From an uncultured Clostridia bacterium (GTDB taxonomy: Bacteria; Bacillota; Clostridia; Oscillospirales; Oscillospiraceae): 33,959 bases of DNA. This document shows, piece after piece, positions 16,693 through 26,947 of the stretch (position 1 is the first letter of the stretch; the number at the start of each line of letters is the position of its first letter). The position numbers were made by a program, and so were the translations under genes. The DNA is taken from the NCBI GenBank assembly GCA_946186375.1, contig CAMHMZ010000029.1, positions 1-33,959 on the forward strand, written 5' to 3'. The notes beneath the pieces are model-generated. The model had not been told where the DNA came from and did not search any database. It saw nothing but the letters and a program-made list of their open reading frames with translations.

Positions 16693-17523
16693 TCACGCGA
16701 GGTTCAGCCAGCGCTTGAGGCCCAGGACGGTCGCCGCGTACAACAGCGCCGCCTGCAGCAGCTCCCAGCCGGCCGCCGCGCCCATGACCGTCTGCATGCT
16801 GCGTACGGTCGACAGGGCGTCGTCCGCGCTGAGAAACAGCGCCTCGATGTTGTCCATGCCGGTCGCGCCGAGCATGCTGCCGAGGATATTGAAGAACATG
16901 CTGATGCCGATGAAGAACACGACCGACAGCAGACCCTTGTGGTTGGCAAAGCTGTGGCCCAGGGCCATGGCCGCGTAGAAGTGCAGGCAGGAGGCCACAC
17001 CGCCGATAACGATCAGCAGCAGATACTCCAGAGCCAGCAGCACGAAGTGCCGCGGGTAGAGGCCGACCTCGCGCAGCGCCTGCCAGATCTCGCTCCATTC
17101 GGGGAAGTCGAGGAAGACCTCGGCCAGATCGCTGCCGCTCAGCAGCAGCGCCGAGCAGCCGATCAGCAGGACGATCAGAAGATTCAGCACCGTGAACCAC
17201 ACGAAGGAGACGATGATCTTCGACCAGACGAGCTCGTGGACGTTGACGGGCAGCGTGTGCATCAGATAGCCCTCTTCGCCCAGGAGGTTTTTATAAAAGC
17301 GGTTGATCATCAGCACCAGTGCGATGATCTCGGCCGCGATGATCCCGGCCACGAAGGAGAAGATGACCAGCGCGAAAAGGACGCGCAGCAGGGTGGAATC
17401 GGTCGTCGCGATAAAGCGGACGGACAGATTGAACAGCAGCGTCAGAAAGACCAGGACGCCGAGGACGGGCAGCATCACGCGCCCGGTGGCACGGAATTCG
17501 TGCTTCAAGAGCTTGCCTAACAT
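16693..17523 (-). CDS. ABC-2 type transporter permease
   Basis: 276 aa membrane protein with about six hydrophobic segments, starting MLGKLLKHEFRATGRVMLPV, a common start for ABC-2 permeases paired with YtrB-like ATPases. Its start codon overlaps the ATPase stop by 7 nt (17517-17523), so the two are translationally coupled and probably form one exporter. The substrate is unknown; YtrA-controlled systems often respond to cell-wall antibiotics or envelope stress. Last gene of the operon. Confidence 0.85.
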   Translation of the reverse strand: MLGKLLKHEFRATGRVMLPVLGVLVFLTLLFNLSVRFIATTDSTLLRVLFALVIFSFVAGIIAAEIIALVLMINRFYKNLLGEEGYLMHTLPVNVHELVWSKIIVSFVWFTVLNLLIVLLIGCSALLLSGSDLAEVFLDFPEWSEIWQALREVGLYPRHFVLLALEYLLLIVIGGVASCLHFYAAMALGHSFANHKGLLSVVFFIGISMFFNILGSMLGATGMDNIEALFLSADDALSTVRSMQTVMGAAAGWELLQAALLYAATVLGLKRWLNLA

Positions 17524-18215
17524 TTGAACACCTCCCGGAAGTAGCTGTCGACGCTCATGCCGTGCGCCTCGCGGATCTCGTCCACGGAGGACTGGAGCAC
17601 GACGCGGCCGCCGTTGATAAAGATCACGTCGTCGAGCACCGGCTCCACGTCGGAGATGAGGTGCGTGGAGATGACGACGGAGGCCTCGGGGTTGTAGTTG
17701 CGGATAATGGTGTCGAGGATGTAGTCGCGTGTGGCGGGATCGACGCCGCCGATCGGTTCGTCGAGCAGATAGAGCTGCGCCTGGCGGCTCATGACCATGA
17801 TGAGCTGCGCCTTTTCGCGCGTGCCCTTGGACATCTCGCGGATGTGCATGGTCTCCTTGATGCCGAGCCGCTCGAGCATCTCCGCGGCCTTGGCGCGGTC
17901 AAAGTCGGCATAGAAGTCGGCGAAGAAGTCCATCATCTGCTTCACGCTCATCCACGCGGGCAGGTACTGCTTATCCGGCAGATAGGACACGAGGCGCTTG
18001 GTCTCGGGGCCGGGCGCCTTGTCGGCGATCAGGATCTCGCCGGACGTGGGGGTCAGCAGGCCGTTGGCCAGCTTGATGAGGGTGGTCTTGCCGCTGCCGT
18101 TGGGGCCGAGGAGGCCCACCACGCGGCCCGGCGCCACCGTGAGGTCTACGCTGTCGAGCGCCTGCACGCTGCCGTAGCACTTGCAGAGCTGCTTACATGT
18201 CAAAATCGCTTCCAT
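17517..18215 (-). CDS. ABC transporter ATP-binding protein (YtrB-like)
   Basis: 232 aa single nucleotide-binding domain. Walker A GPNGSGKTT is near residue 40. The signature region is degenerate (EMSKGTREKAQLIM in place of LSGGQ), as is common in this subfamily. Walker B with following Asp loop is LYLLDEPIGGVDP, and the switch His is in VISTHL. The start is the second ATG (18215), 6 nt after AAGGAGG; the first ATG touches the site. The gene overlaps the 3' end of the regulator by 23 nt and the permease by 7 nt. It powers the permease encoded next. Confidence 0.92.
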   Translation of the reverse strand: MEAILTCKQLCKCYGSVQALDSVDLTVAPGRVVGLLGPNGSGKTTLIKLANGLLTPTSGEILIADKAPGPETKRLVSYLPDKQYLPAWMSVKQMMDFFADFYADFDRAKAAEMLERLGIKETMHIREMSKGTREKAQLIMVMSRQAQLYLLDEPIGGVDPATRDYILDTIIRNYNPEASVVISTHLISDVEPVLDDVIFINGGRVVLQSSVDEIREAHGMSVDSYFREVFKC

Positions 18216-18579
18216 GTTCATCCTCCTTGTTCTCTCTCAGCAGAGAGATGATCTCCTCCGGGCCGTAGCCCAGCTGCTCCATCGCCGCCAGAAAGGATCG
18301 CGCCCGGGCCGAGGCGATGGCTTTTTTCTCCTTCTCGATGAGCGCGGTGTCCTCCGTCACGAAGCGGCCTGCCGTGCGCTGGGAGAACACCAGACCCATC
18401 CGCTCCAGCTCCTGCAGCGCCCGCTGCAGCGTGTTGGGGTTCACGCCGGCCTCCGTCGCCATGTCCCGCACCGAGCTCAGCCGCGCGCCGGGGACGTAGT
18501 CGCCGGAGACGATCGCCAGACGGATCTGCTCCACGAGCTGCGCGTAGATGGGCTGGTCGCTATGAAACGTCCACTCCAT
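18193..18579 (-). CDS. YtrA-subfamily GntR repressor
   Basis: 128 aa. The N-terminal GntR winged helix (IYAQLVEQIRLAIVSGDYVP then GARLSSVRDMATEAGVNPNT) is followed by a short C-terminal helical tail, the YtrA layout without a large ligand domain. First gene of a regulator-ATPase-permease operon, with overlaps throughout. An inverted repeat sits across its promoter (18593-18646), strongly suggesting autorepression that is lifted by an inducer. The ribosome binding site of the ATPase gene lies inside its 3' end. Confidence 0.92.
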   Translation of the reverse strand: MEWTFHSDQPIYAQLVEQIRLAIVSGDYVPGARLSSVRDMATEAGVNPNTLQRALQELERMGLVFSQRTAGRFVTEDTALIEKEKKAIASARARSFLAAMEQLGYGPEEIISLLRENKEDEHGSDFDM

Positions 18580-18592
18580 AGAGCACCTCCTG

Positions 18593-18646
18593 TGTGTTAT
18601 TGTCTTAAGCTGTTAATACAGTAACACAATAACACAGCCCTGTCAA
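18593..18646 (-). promoter_or_regulatory. Promoter and operator of the YtrA-ABC operon
   Basis: On the minus strand TTGACA (18641-18646), 17 bp, TACTGT (18618-18623). A perfect 11-bp inverted repeat, TGTGTTATTGT (18593-18603) and its complement (18626-18636), flanks the -10. One arm fills the promoter spacer and the other sits around the likely transcription start, the layout expected for a repressor site. Confidence 0.75.
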
Positions 18647-18662
18647 GAGGGTTTTGAAAAAA

Positions 18663-18916
18663 GTTTTTAGTTTTCAGTTTTTAGTTTTCAGGAGAACGAC
18701 AAATTGGAGTTTAGCGCTGTCATTCTGAGGAGCGCCAGCGACGAAGAATCTTAAGATCCTTCGACTCGCTTCGCTCGCTCAGGATGACGCCGTAGGGGCG
18801 GCTATCAGCCGCCCGTCAAACCAGTACCGTGTCCGCGGGCGGCTGATAGCCGCCCCTACGGCATCCTTTCAAACTCCTCGCTAAACTTCCGTTTCCCTTT
18901 CTGAAAACTGAAAACA
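18663..18916. repeat. Cluster of dispersed repeats upstream of the patB-like gene
   Basis: From left: a TTTTTAG/TTTTCAG heptamer tract (18663-18690); a module shared with 16584-16620 (18690-18715); an imperfect 70-bp inverted repeat starting GTCATTCTGAG and ending CTCAGGATGAC (18719-18788); a perfect 26-bp inverted repeat with self-complementary arms (18790-18815 and 18836-18861, GGGCGGCT/AGCCGCCC); and a short GAAAACT tract (18901-18916). No gene lies in 18650-18920. Confidence 0.75.
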
Positions 18917-18921
18917 GGGCT

Positions 18922-18949
18922 TTTATAGGCGGAAATAGTATGATACAAT
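18922..18949 (+). promoter_or_regulatory. Possible promoter of the C-S lyase gene
   Basis: TTTATA (18922-18927), 16 bp, TACAAT (18944-18949), 43 bp upstream of the start codon. The -35 is weak. Confidence 0.4.
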
Positions 18950-18992
18950 AGAATAAAGCACGAAAAACGAAAAAACAAAGGAGGCGACAGGC

Positions 18993-20183
18993 ATGAACTG
19001 GGATTTCACCACGATGCCGGATCGGCGCGGGCGGGGCTTTCTTGCGACGGATTATATCCCCATCCCCGGCGCCGCCGTGCGCGAGGGCGTCGAGCCCATC
19101 CCGATGTGGATCGCGGACATGAGCTTTCCCGTGGCGCAGCCGATCCTGGAGGCCATGAAGACCCGGCTCGATTTCCCCTCGCTGGGCTACTTCTCCCTGC
19201 CGGAGGCCTACACGCGCGCGATCATTGACTGGCAGCGGCGCCGCAACGGCGTCGAGAGGCTGGAAAAGGAACACATCGGCTATGAAAACGGCGTCCTCGG
19301 CGGCGTGAGCGCGGCGATCCAGATCCTCACGACGCCGGGGGAGAAGATCCTGCTGCACGCCCCGACCTATGTGGGCTTTACGCACACGCTCGCCGACACC
19401 GGGCGCGTGGCCGTGCACAGCGAGCTCAAACGGGACGCCAACGGCGTCTGGCGCATGGACTACGAGGATATGGACCGCAAGCTCAAGGAGTATAAGATCC
19501 ATCTCGCGATCTTCTGCTCGCCGCACAACCCGACAGGCCGGGTCTGGGAGCGGGAGGAGGTCGAGCGGGCCATGGCGGTCTACGCCGAAAACGACTGCAC
19601 CGTCATCTCGGACGAGATCTGGTCGGACATCATCATGCCCGGGTACCGTCACATCCCCACGCAGTCGGTCTCCGACGACGCGCGGCGGCGCACCATCGCC
19701 TTTTACGCGCCGAGCAAGACCTTCTCGCTGGCGGGACTCGTGGGCTCCTATCACATCGTCTATGACGCGGCGCTGCGCGACAGGCTGCGCCGCCGCAGCG
19801 CCATGAGCCACTACAACAGCCCGAACGCCCTCTCCGTCGAGGCGCTGATCGCGGGCTTCAACGACTGCGAGGACTGGGCGGACGCCATGTGCCGGACGAT
19901 CGACGAGAATTTCGCCTTCGCCTGCGGCCATATCGCGGAGCGCTGGCCGGGCGTGTCGGTCATGCGGCCGCAGGGCACCTACATGCTCTTTCTCGACTGC
20001 GGCGCCTGGTGCGACGCGGCGGGCGTGCCCTTCCCGGAGCTTTTGCGCCGCGGCGTGGCGGAGGGCGTCGTCTGGCAAAACGGCGAGGACTTCCTTTATC
20101 CCCGCTCCATCCGCCTCAATCTCGCCCTGCCAAACGCGAAGCTGCGCGAGGCCTTCGCGCGGCTCGACAAGGTCTTCCTCTGA
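18993..20183 (+). CDS. PatB/MalY-type pyridoxal-phosphate C-S lyase (aminotransferase fold I)
   Basis: 396 aa cytoplasmic PLP enzyme. Readable features are the MalY/PatB-type N-terminus (PIPMWIADMSFPVAQPILEA), CSPHNPTGRVW, SDEIWSDI with the ring-nitrogen Asp, and the PLP lysine in APSKTFSLAGL (Lys242). This group usually cleaves cystathionine or other cysteine S-conjugates to pyruvate, ammonia and a thiol, though some members are aminotransferases. The ATG follows AAAGGAGGCG. The MFS gene starts 28 bp after the stop and is probably cotranscribed, so the transporter may move a substrate or product of the lyase. Confidence 0.87.
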   Translation: MNWDFTTMPDRRGRGFLATDYIPIPGAAVREGVEPIPMWIADMSFPVAQPILEAMKTRLDFPSLGYFSLPEAYTRAIIDWQRRRNGVERLEKEHIGYENGVLGGVSAAIQILTTPGEKILLHAPTYVGFTHTLADTGRVAVHSELKRDANGVWRMDYEDMDRKLKEYKIHLAIFCSPHNPTGRVWEREEVERAMAVYAENDCTVISDEIWSDIIMPGYRHIPTQSVSDDARRRTIAFYAPSKTFSLAGLVGSYHIVYDAALRDRLRRRSAMSHYNSPNALSVEALIAGFNDCEDWADAMCRTIDENFAFACGHIAERWPGVSVMRPQGTYMLFLDCGAWCDAAGVPFPELLRRGVAEGVVWQNGEDFLYPRSIRLNLALPNAKLREAFARLDKVFL

Positions 20184-20211
20184 TTATTCTTGAAAAGGAA
20201 CGCAGCAAAGC

Positions 20212-21360
20212 ATGACGCATCTTCTGCTGGCCATCATCTATCTGGCCTTCATCAGCCTCGGCCTGCCTGACGCCGCGCTTGGCGCGGCCTGGCCCGTGAT
20301 GTATACCGAGCTCGGCGCGCCGCTGTCCCACGCGGGGATCCTCTCCATGATCATCTCCCTCGGCACGGTCGTGTCGAGCCTCATGAGCGACCGGCTCACC
20401 CGCCGCTTCGGCTCCGGGCTCGTCACCGCCGTCAGCGTGGCTATGACGGCCGCCGCCCTCTTCGGCTTCTCCCGCAGCGGCTCCTTCGCCGCGCTCTGCC
20501 TGCTCGCCGTGCCCTACGGCCTCGGCGCGGGCGGGGTGGACGCCTGCCTCAACAACTATGTCGCCCTCCACTACGCGAGCCGCCACATGAGCTGGCTGCA
20601 CTGCATGTGGGGCGTCGGCGCGGCGGCGGGGCCGGTCATCATGGGACGGGCGATCACGGCCGGACTCGGCTGGCCGGCGGGCTACCGTATGATCTCCCTG
20701 CTCCAGGTCTGCCTGGCGGCGGCGTTGTTTCTGAGCCTGCCGCTCTGGAAGAAGCGGGAGGACGCGGGCGCGGACAGGGGCGGGAAGGCTCTGAGCCTCC
20801 GGCAGATCCTGCGCATCCGCGGCGTCAAAGAGGTGCTGCTGTGCTTCTTCTGCTACTGCGCCATCGAGCAGACGACCGGGCTCTGGGCGGCCAGCTACCT
20901 CGTGCTGGCGGACGGGCTGACGGAGGAGCGGGCGGCGAGCCTTGCGGCGCTCTTTTTCGCGGGCATCACCGCCGGGCGCGCGCTCAACGGCTTTCTGACC
21001 TTTCGCTTTGACGACAAGACGCTCATCCGCCTCGGCTGCGCCGTGATCCTGCTCGGCCTCGTGTGCGTCCCGCTCGGCGCGGGGGCGGCCATGGCGGGCT
21101 TCGTGCTGGTCGGTCTCGGCTGCGCGCCGGTCTATCCCTGCGTCATCCACTCCACGCCCGCGCATTTCGGCGCGGAGCGCTCCCAGGCCATCATCAGCGT
21201 GCAGATGGCCGCGGCCTACATCGGCACCTGCTCCATGCCGCCGCTCTTCGGGCTGATCGCCCGGCACGTCAGCATCCGGCTGCTGCCGCCGTACCTGCTG
21301 CTCCTGCTCGCGCTGATGGCGCTGATGCACGAGAGACTTTTGAAAAAGACGACAGACTGA
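20212..21360 (+). CDS. MFS transporter
   Basis: 382 aa membrane protein with about 12 hydrophobic segments. The loop after helix 2 (SDRLTRRFGSGLVTA) carries the typical MFS Asp-Arg pattern, and helix 4 to 5 contains VPYGLGAGGVDACLNNYVAL. Layout resembles short FucP/GlcP-like MFS carriers, but the substrate is not readable. The ribosome binding site is modest (AAAGGAA near 20195-20201). It follows the PatB-like lyase on the same strand and ends at a hairpin terminator. Confidence 0.83.
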   Translation: MTHLLLAIIYLAFISLGLPDAALGAAWPVMYTELGAPLSHAGILSMIISLGTVVSSLMSDRLTRRFGSGLVTAVSVAMTAAALFGFSRSGSFAALCLLAVPYGLGAGGVDACLNNYVALHYASRHMSWLHCMWGVGAAAGPVIMGRAITAGLGWPAGYRMISLLQVCLAAALFLSLPLWKKREDAGADRGGKALSLRQILRIRGVKEVLLCFFCYCAIEQTTGLWAASYLVLADGLTEERAASLAALFFAGITAGRALNGFLTFRFDDKTLIRLGCAVILLGLVCVPLGAGAAMAGFVLVGLGCAPVYPCVIHSTPAHFGAERSQAIISVQMAAAYIGTCSMPPLFGLIARHVSIRLLPPYLLLLLALMALMHERLLKKTTD

Positions 21361-21376
21361 ACAAAAAGCGATATGA

Positions 21377-21404
21377 GAGGCCCGGGCGAAAAAGCCCGGG
21401 CCTC
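21377..21404. terminator. Terminator between the convergent MFS and LRR genes
   Basis: Perfect 11-bp GC-rich stem GAGGCCCGGGC (21377-21387 with 21394-21404), loop GAAAAA. The T run is displaced on the plus strand (TTTTTTATTT from about 21419). Confidence 0.7.
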
Positions 21405-21422
21405 TGTCTGCAAAGAACTTTT

Positions 21423-23042
21423 TTATTTCGCGGTCTTCTTTACGACGGCGCTGAAAATGCCCTTGGTGCCGTCGGCCGCCACGGCGCGCACCTTATAGTA
21501 ATAGGTCTTTCCGGCTGCGGCCTTGCTGTTGGTGTACTTGAGACCGGTCACGGTCTTGAGGAGCTTGAAGGAGCCGTCTTTGCCGGTCGTGCTGCGGTAG
21601 ATCTGATACTTCTCCGCGCCCGTCACAGCTTTCCAGGTGAGTACCGGCTTGTCCTTGGCGCTGAAGGAGCTCGTGACGCTCGGGGCCGCGGGCTTGACCG
21701 TCTTCCTGACAACAGCGCTGAAGGCGCTCTTTGTGCCCGCTTCCGTCACGGCGCGCACCTTATAATAGAAGGTCTTTCCGCCCGCGGCGGAGCTGTTGGT
21801 GTACTTGAGGCCGGTCACGGTCTTGAGGAGCTTGAAGGAGCCGTCCTCGCCAGTCGTGCTGCGGTAGATCTGGTACTTTACCGCGCCCTCGACAGCCTTC
21901 CAGGTGAGCACCGGCTTGCCCTTGGCGCTGTAGGAGATCTTCACGGCGGGCGCAGCGGGCTTGACCGTCTTTTTGACGACGGCGCTGTAGCCGCCCTTCG
22001 TCCCGTCCGGTGCGACGGCGCGCACTTTATAGGAATAGGTCTTGTCGACCGCGGCGGAGCTGTTGGTAAAGCTCGTGCCGGTCACGGTCTTGAGAAGCTT
22101 GAAGGAGTCGTCCTTGCCGGCCGCGCTGCGGTAGATCTGATATTTCTCCGCACCGTCGACGGCCTTCCACTTCAGTACAGGCTTGCCCTTGGCGTTCAGT
22201 GAGGCCGTCAGCTTCGGCGCGGCCGGCGGGAGATACTGCGCCACCCAGGTCAGCTCGCCCTGGTAGTCCTGCCGGACCTCCTCGGTCCAGCCCTTTTTGT
22301 TGGCATAGTAGGTGACGGCGGCCTTCGCATTCTGGAAGGCGCCGTAGCCGATCGCCGGCGCATCGCCGAGGAAGAGGATGCTTTTGAGCTCGTTTACGCC
22401 GTCGTCGAAGCCGGAAAAGGCCCAGTCGCCGATGGAGCGCAGGCTCTCCGGGAAGACGAGACGCATGATGTGGCCGCAGGCTGTGAAAGCGTACGAGCCG
22501 ATCTCCCTCAGGCTCAGCGGCAGCCGCAGAGCGGTCAGCTGCCGGCAGCCCTCAAAGGCGCGGTCGCCGATCGTTTCGACGCTGTCCGGAAGCTTGATCG
22601 ATGCGAGCTTGTCACATTCGATAAAGGCGCGCTCTCCGATCCCCTGCAGTCCGTCGGGCAGGGTGACCGAGACGAGCTCTTCACAGCGGGCAAAGCAGCC
22701 CGCGCCGAGCGTCTTCACCGTGCTCGCGAGCAGCGCGTCGCCCAGCTTTTTCTGCCCGGAAAAGGCGTTGCTCCCGACGTGAGTCACGCCCTCCAGCACG
22801 GCGACGCGGGCGATCTTCCCATATTGGGGGTACCAGGGAGTTTTGTAAAATCCCGCGTAGTCGTCCATGGCGCCCTCGCCGTAGATCTCCAGCGTGTAGG
22901 ACGGCGACGAGCCGAGGAGCCTGTAGCTCACCCCGTCGCCGCAGCTTCCTTCCAGGTCGTTGGCGGCCGGAGCGGCCAGCGCGCCCGGCAGCATGGCGAG
23001 CAGCATACAGAACGCGAGCAGCAGACTGCAGAGCTTTTTCAT
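21423..23042 (-). CDS. Secreted BspA-like LRR_5 protein with three Fn3-like C-terminal repeats
   Basis: 539 aa. Signal peptide of about 23 residues (MKKLCSLLLAFCMLLAMLPG then ALA). Residues about 75-245 form five or six LRR_5 (Treponema/BspA-type) repeats with the pattern LP..V..IG..AF..C..L (for example IKLPDSVETIGDRAFEGCRQ). The C-terminal half is three copies of an 89-residue Fn3-like unit (KPVLKWKAVDGAEKYQIYRS to SAVVKKTVKP). There is no LPXTG or membrane anchor, so it is probably released or held non-covalently. Such proteins usually mediate adhesion to host or other cells. AGGAGGG precedes the ATG, and a good promoter lies at 23092-23120. It is transcribed away from secA. Confidence 0.87.
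   Translation of the reverse strand: MKKLCSLLLAFCMLLAMLPGALAAPAANDLEGSCGDGVSYRLLGSSPSYTLEIYGEGAMDDYAGFYKTPWYPQYGKIARVAVLEGVTHVGSNAFSGQKKLGDALLASTVKTLGAGCFARCEELVSVTLPDGLQGIGERAFIECDKLASIKLPDSVETIGDRAFEGCRQLTALRLPLSLREIGSYAFTACGHIMRLVFPESLRSIGDWAFSGFDDGVNELKSILFLGDAPAIGYGAFQNAKAAVTYYANKKGWTEEVRQDYQGELTWVAQYLPPAAPKLTASLNAKGKPVLKWKAVDGAEKYQIYRSAAGKDDSFKLLKTVTGTSFTNSSAAVDKTYSYKVRAVAPDGTKGGYSAVVKKTVKPAAPAVKISYSAKGKPVLTWKAVEGAVKYQIYRSTTGEDGSFKLLKTVTGLKYTNSSAAGGKTFYYKVRAVTEAGTKSAFSAVVRKTVKPAAPSVTSSFSAKDKPVLTWKAVTGAEKYQIYRSTTGKDGSFKLLKTVTGLKYTNSKAAAGKTYYYKVRAVAADGTKGIFSAVVKKTAK
21424..22224 (-). repeat. Three tandem DNA repeats of exactly 267 bp inside the LRR gene
   Basis: The same segment (CCGGTCACGGTCTTGAG on the plus strand) begins at 21544, 21811 and 22078, i.e. 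twice at a spacing of 267 bp (89 codons). The two copies at the 3' end of the gene are more alike than the one nearest the LRR part. Confidence 0.85.
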
Positions 23043-23091
23043 CTCGGTCCCTCCTCTTTTTCAATTATGTTGTACGCTATTCTATAATCTG

Positions 23092-23120
23092 AGTATAGCA
23101 GAGGATCTGCCGCGGCGCAA
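23092..23120 (-). promoter_or_regulatory. Promoter of the LRR gene
   Basis: Minus strand TTGCGC (23115-23120), 17 bp, TATACT (23092-23097) preceded by TGC, an extended -10. Confidence 0.65.
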
Positions 23121-23203
23121 GAGCAAAAGGCCGGAGGCCGAAATAATCCGGACCGCGATTTATAGGAACTCTCAGAAATTCTCTTTTTTTATTCATAATC
23201 TTG

Positions 23204-23250
23204 TGCTATACTTTATGTTTGTTATGGTATGCACACGGGGCAAAGCCCCG
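23204..23250 (+). promoter_or_regulatory. secA promoter and 5'-UTR hairpin
   Basis: Extended -10 TGC-TATACT (23204-23212) with a T run in the -35 region. The leader then contains a perfect GC hairpin (CGGGGC-AAA-GCCCCG, 23236-23250) about 25 nt before the secA start codon. Autoregulation of secA through its leader is known in E. coli by a different mechanism; a role here is inference. Confidence 0.5.
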
Positions 23251-23275
23251 CAGTCTGAGAAGAAAGGCAAAAGAC

Positions 23276-26050
<2,775 letters not shown>

Positions 26051-26080
26051 TTCGGAATTCGGAGTTCGGAATTCGGAATT
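26051..26080. repeat. TCGGAAT heptamer tract after secA
   Basis: Period-7 repeat (TCGGAAT, TCGGAGT, TCGGAAT, TCGGAAT), the complement of the ATTCCGA family at 16550-16582. It starts immediately after the secA stop. Confidence 0.75.
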
Positions 26081-26091
26081 GAGGAAAATGA

Positions 26092-26883
26092 ATGGCCTTT
26101 ATCGAACATAAGGAAAACGAACTGGTCTATATGACGAGCTCGGTGCTCCCGGCGCGGCACGCCTTTACGACGCGCCTCGGCGGCGTCAGCACCGGCATCT
26201 TCGAGAGCCTGAACCTCGGCTCCAACCGGGGCGACGATCCGGAGGCCGTGCGCGAAAATTACCGCCGCGTCTGCGCGCTGATGGGCGCGGACATCGACGG
26301 CTGTGCCGTGACAAAGCAGGTGCACGGCAGCGCGGTGCGCGTCGTAACGGCGGCGGACCGGCATGTCTGTCTCTCCACCGTCCCCTACGAGGCCGACGGG
26401 CTTGTCACGAAGGAGCGGGGCCTGCCCCTCTTCTGCTTCATCGCCGACTGTACGCCCGTTCTGCTGCAGGATCCCGTCAACGGCGTGATCGCCGCGGTCC
26501 ACTGCGGCTGGCGCAGCTCGGTGGCGGATATCCTGGGCGAGGCGGTCGCTGCGATGCGCTCGCTCGGCGCCGAGCCGGAGGAATTGTGCGCGGCGCTCGG
26601 CCCGGCGCTCGGCCGCTGCTGCTTTGAAACAGACGCGGACGTGCCGGAGGCGATCGACGCCTGGCTTAAGGGCGACACGGCGGGGCTCTGGGATCGGCGG
26701 GCGGACGGGAAGTATCTCGTCGACCTGCGCGCGGCCAACGCCCGGCGGCTGCTGACGCTCGGGCTGCGGGAGAAGCATATCGACGTCTCTCCCGAGTGCA
26801 CACGCTGCCGGCACGACAAATACTGGTCGCACCGCTACACGCATGGCCAGCGCGGCAGTCAGGCCGCGGTCATCGTGATTTGA
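26092..26883 (+). CDS. pgeF: Peptidoglycan editing factor PgeF (YfiH/laccase-domain, DUF152)
   Basis: 263 aa cytoplasmic protein of the multicopper-like YfiH fold. Typical motifs are HAFTTRLGGVS near the N-terminus, ADCTPVLL and VHCGWRS in the middle, carrying the His/Cys metal site, and a final PECTRCRHDKYWSHR. Family members remove wrongly incorporated L-Ser from UDP-MurNAc precursors in E. coli and have purine nucleoside phosphorylase-like activity in others. The ATG lies 41 bp after secA, separated only by a heptamer tract, so it is probably cotranscribed. Confidence 0.92.
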   Translation: MAFIEHKENELVYMTSSVLPARHAFTTRLGGVSTGIFESLNLGSNRGDDPEAVRENYRRVCALMGADIDGCAVTKQVHGSAVRVVTAADRHVCLSTVPYEADGLVTKERGLPLFCFIADCTPVLLQDPVNGVIAAVHCGWRSSVADILGEAVAAMRSLGAEPEELCAALGPALGRCCFETDADVPEAIDAWLKGDTAGLWDRRADGKYLVDLRAANARRLLTLGLREKHIDVSPECTRCRHDKYWSHRYTHGQRGSQAAVIVI

Positions 26884-26947
26884 TCCGTTGTGAAACGGAG
26901 TTTCGGGAACAGATACCGTTATTTGTAAGAGAAGAATGAGGTACCCA

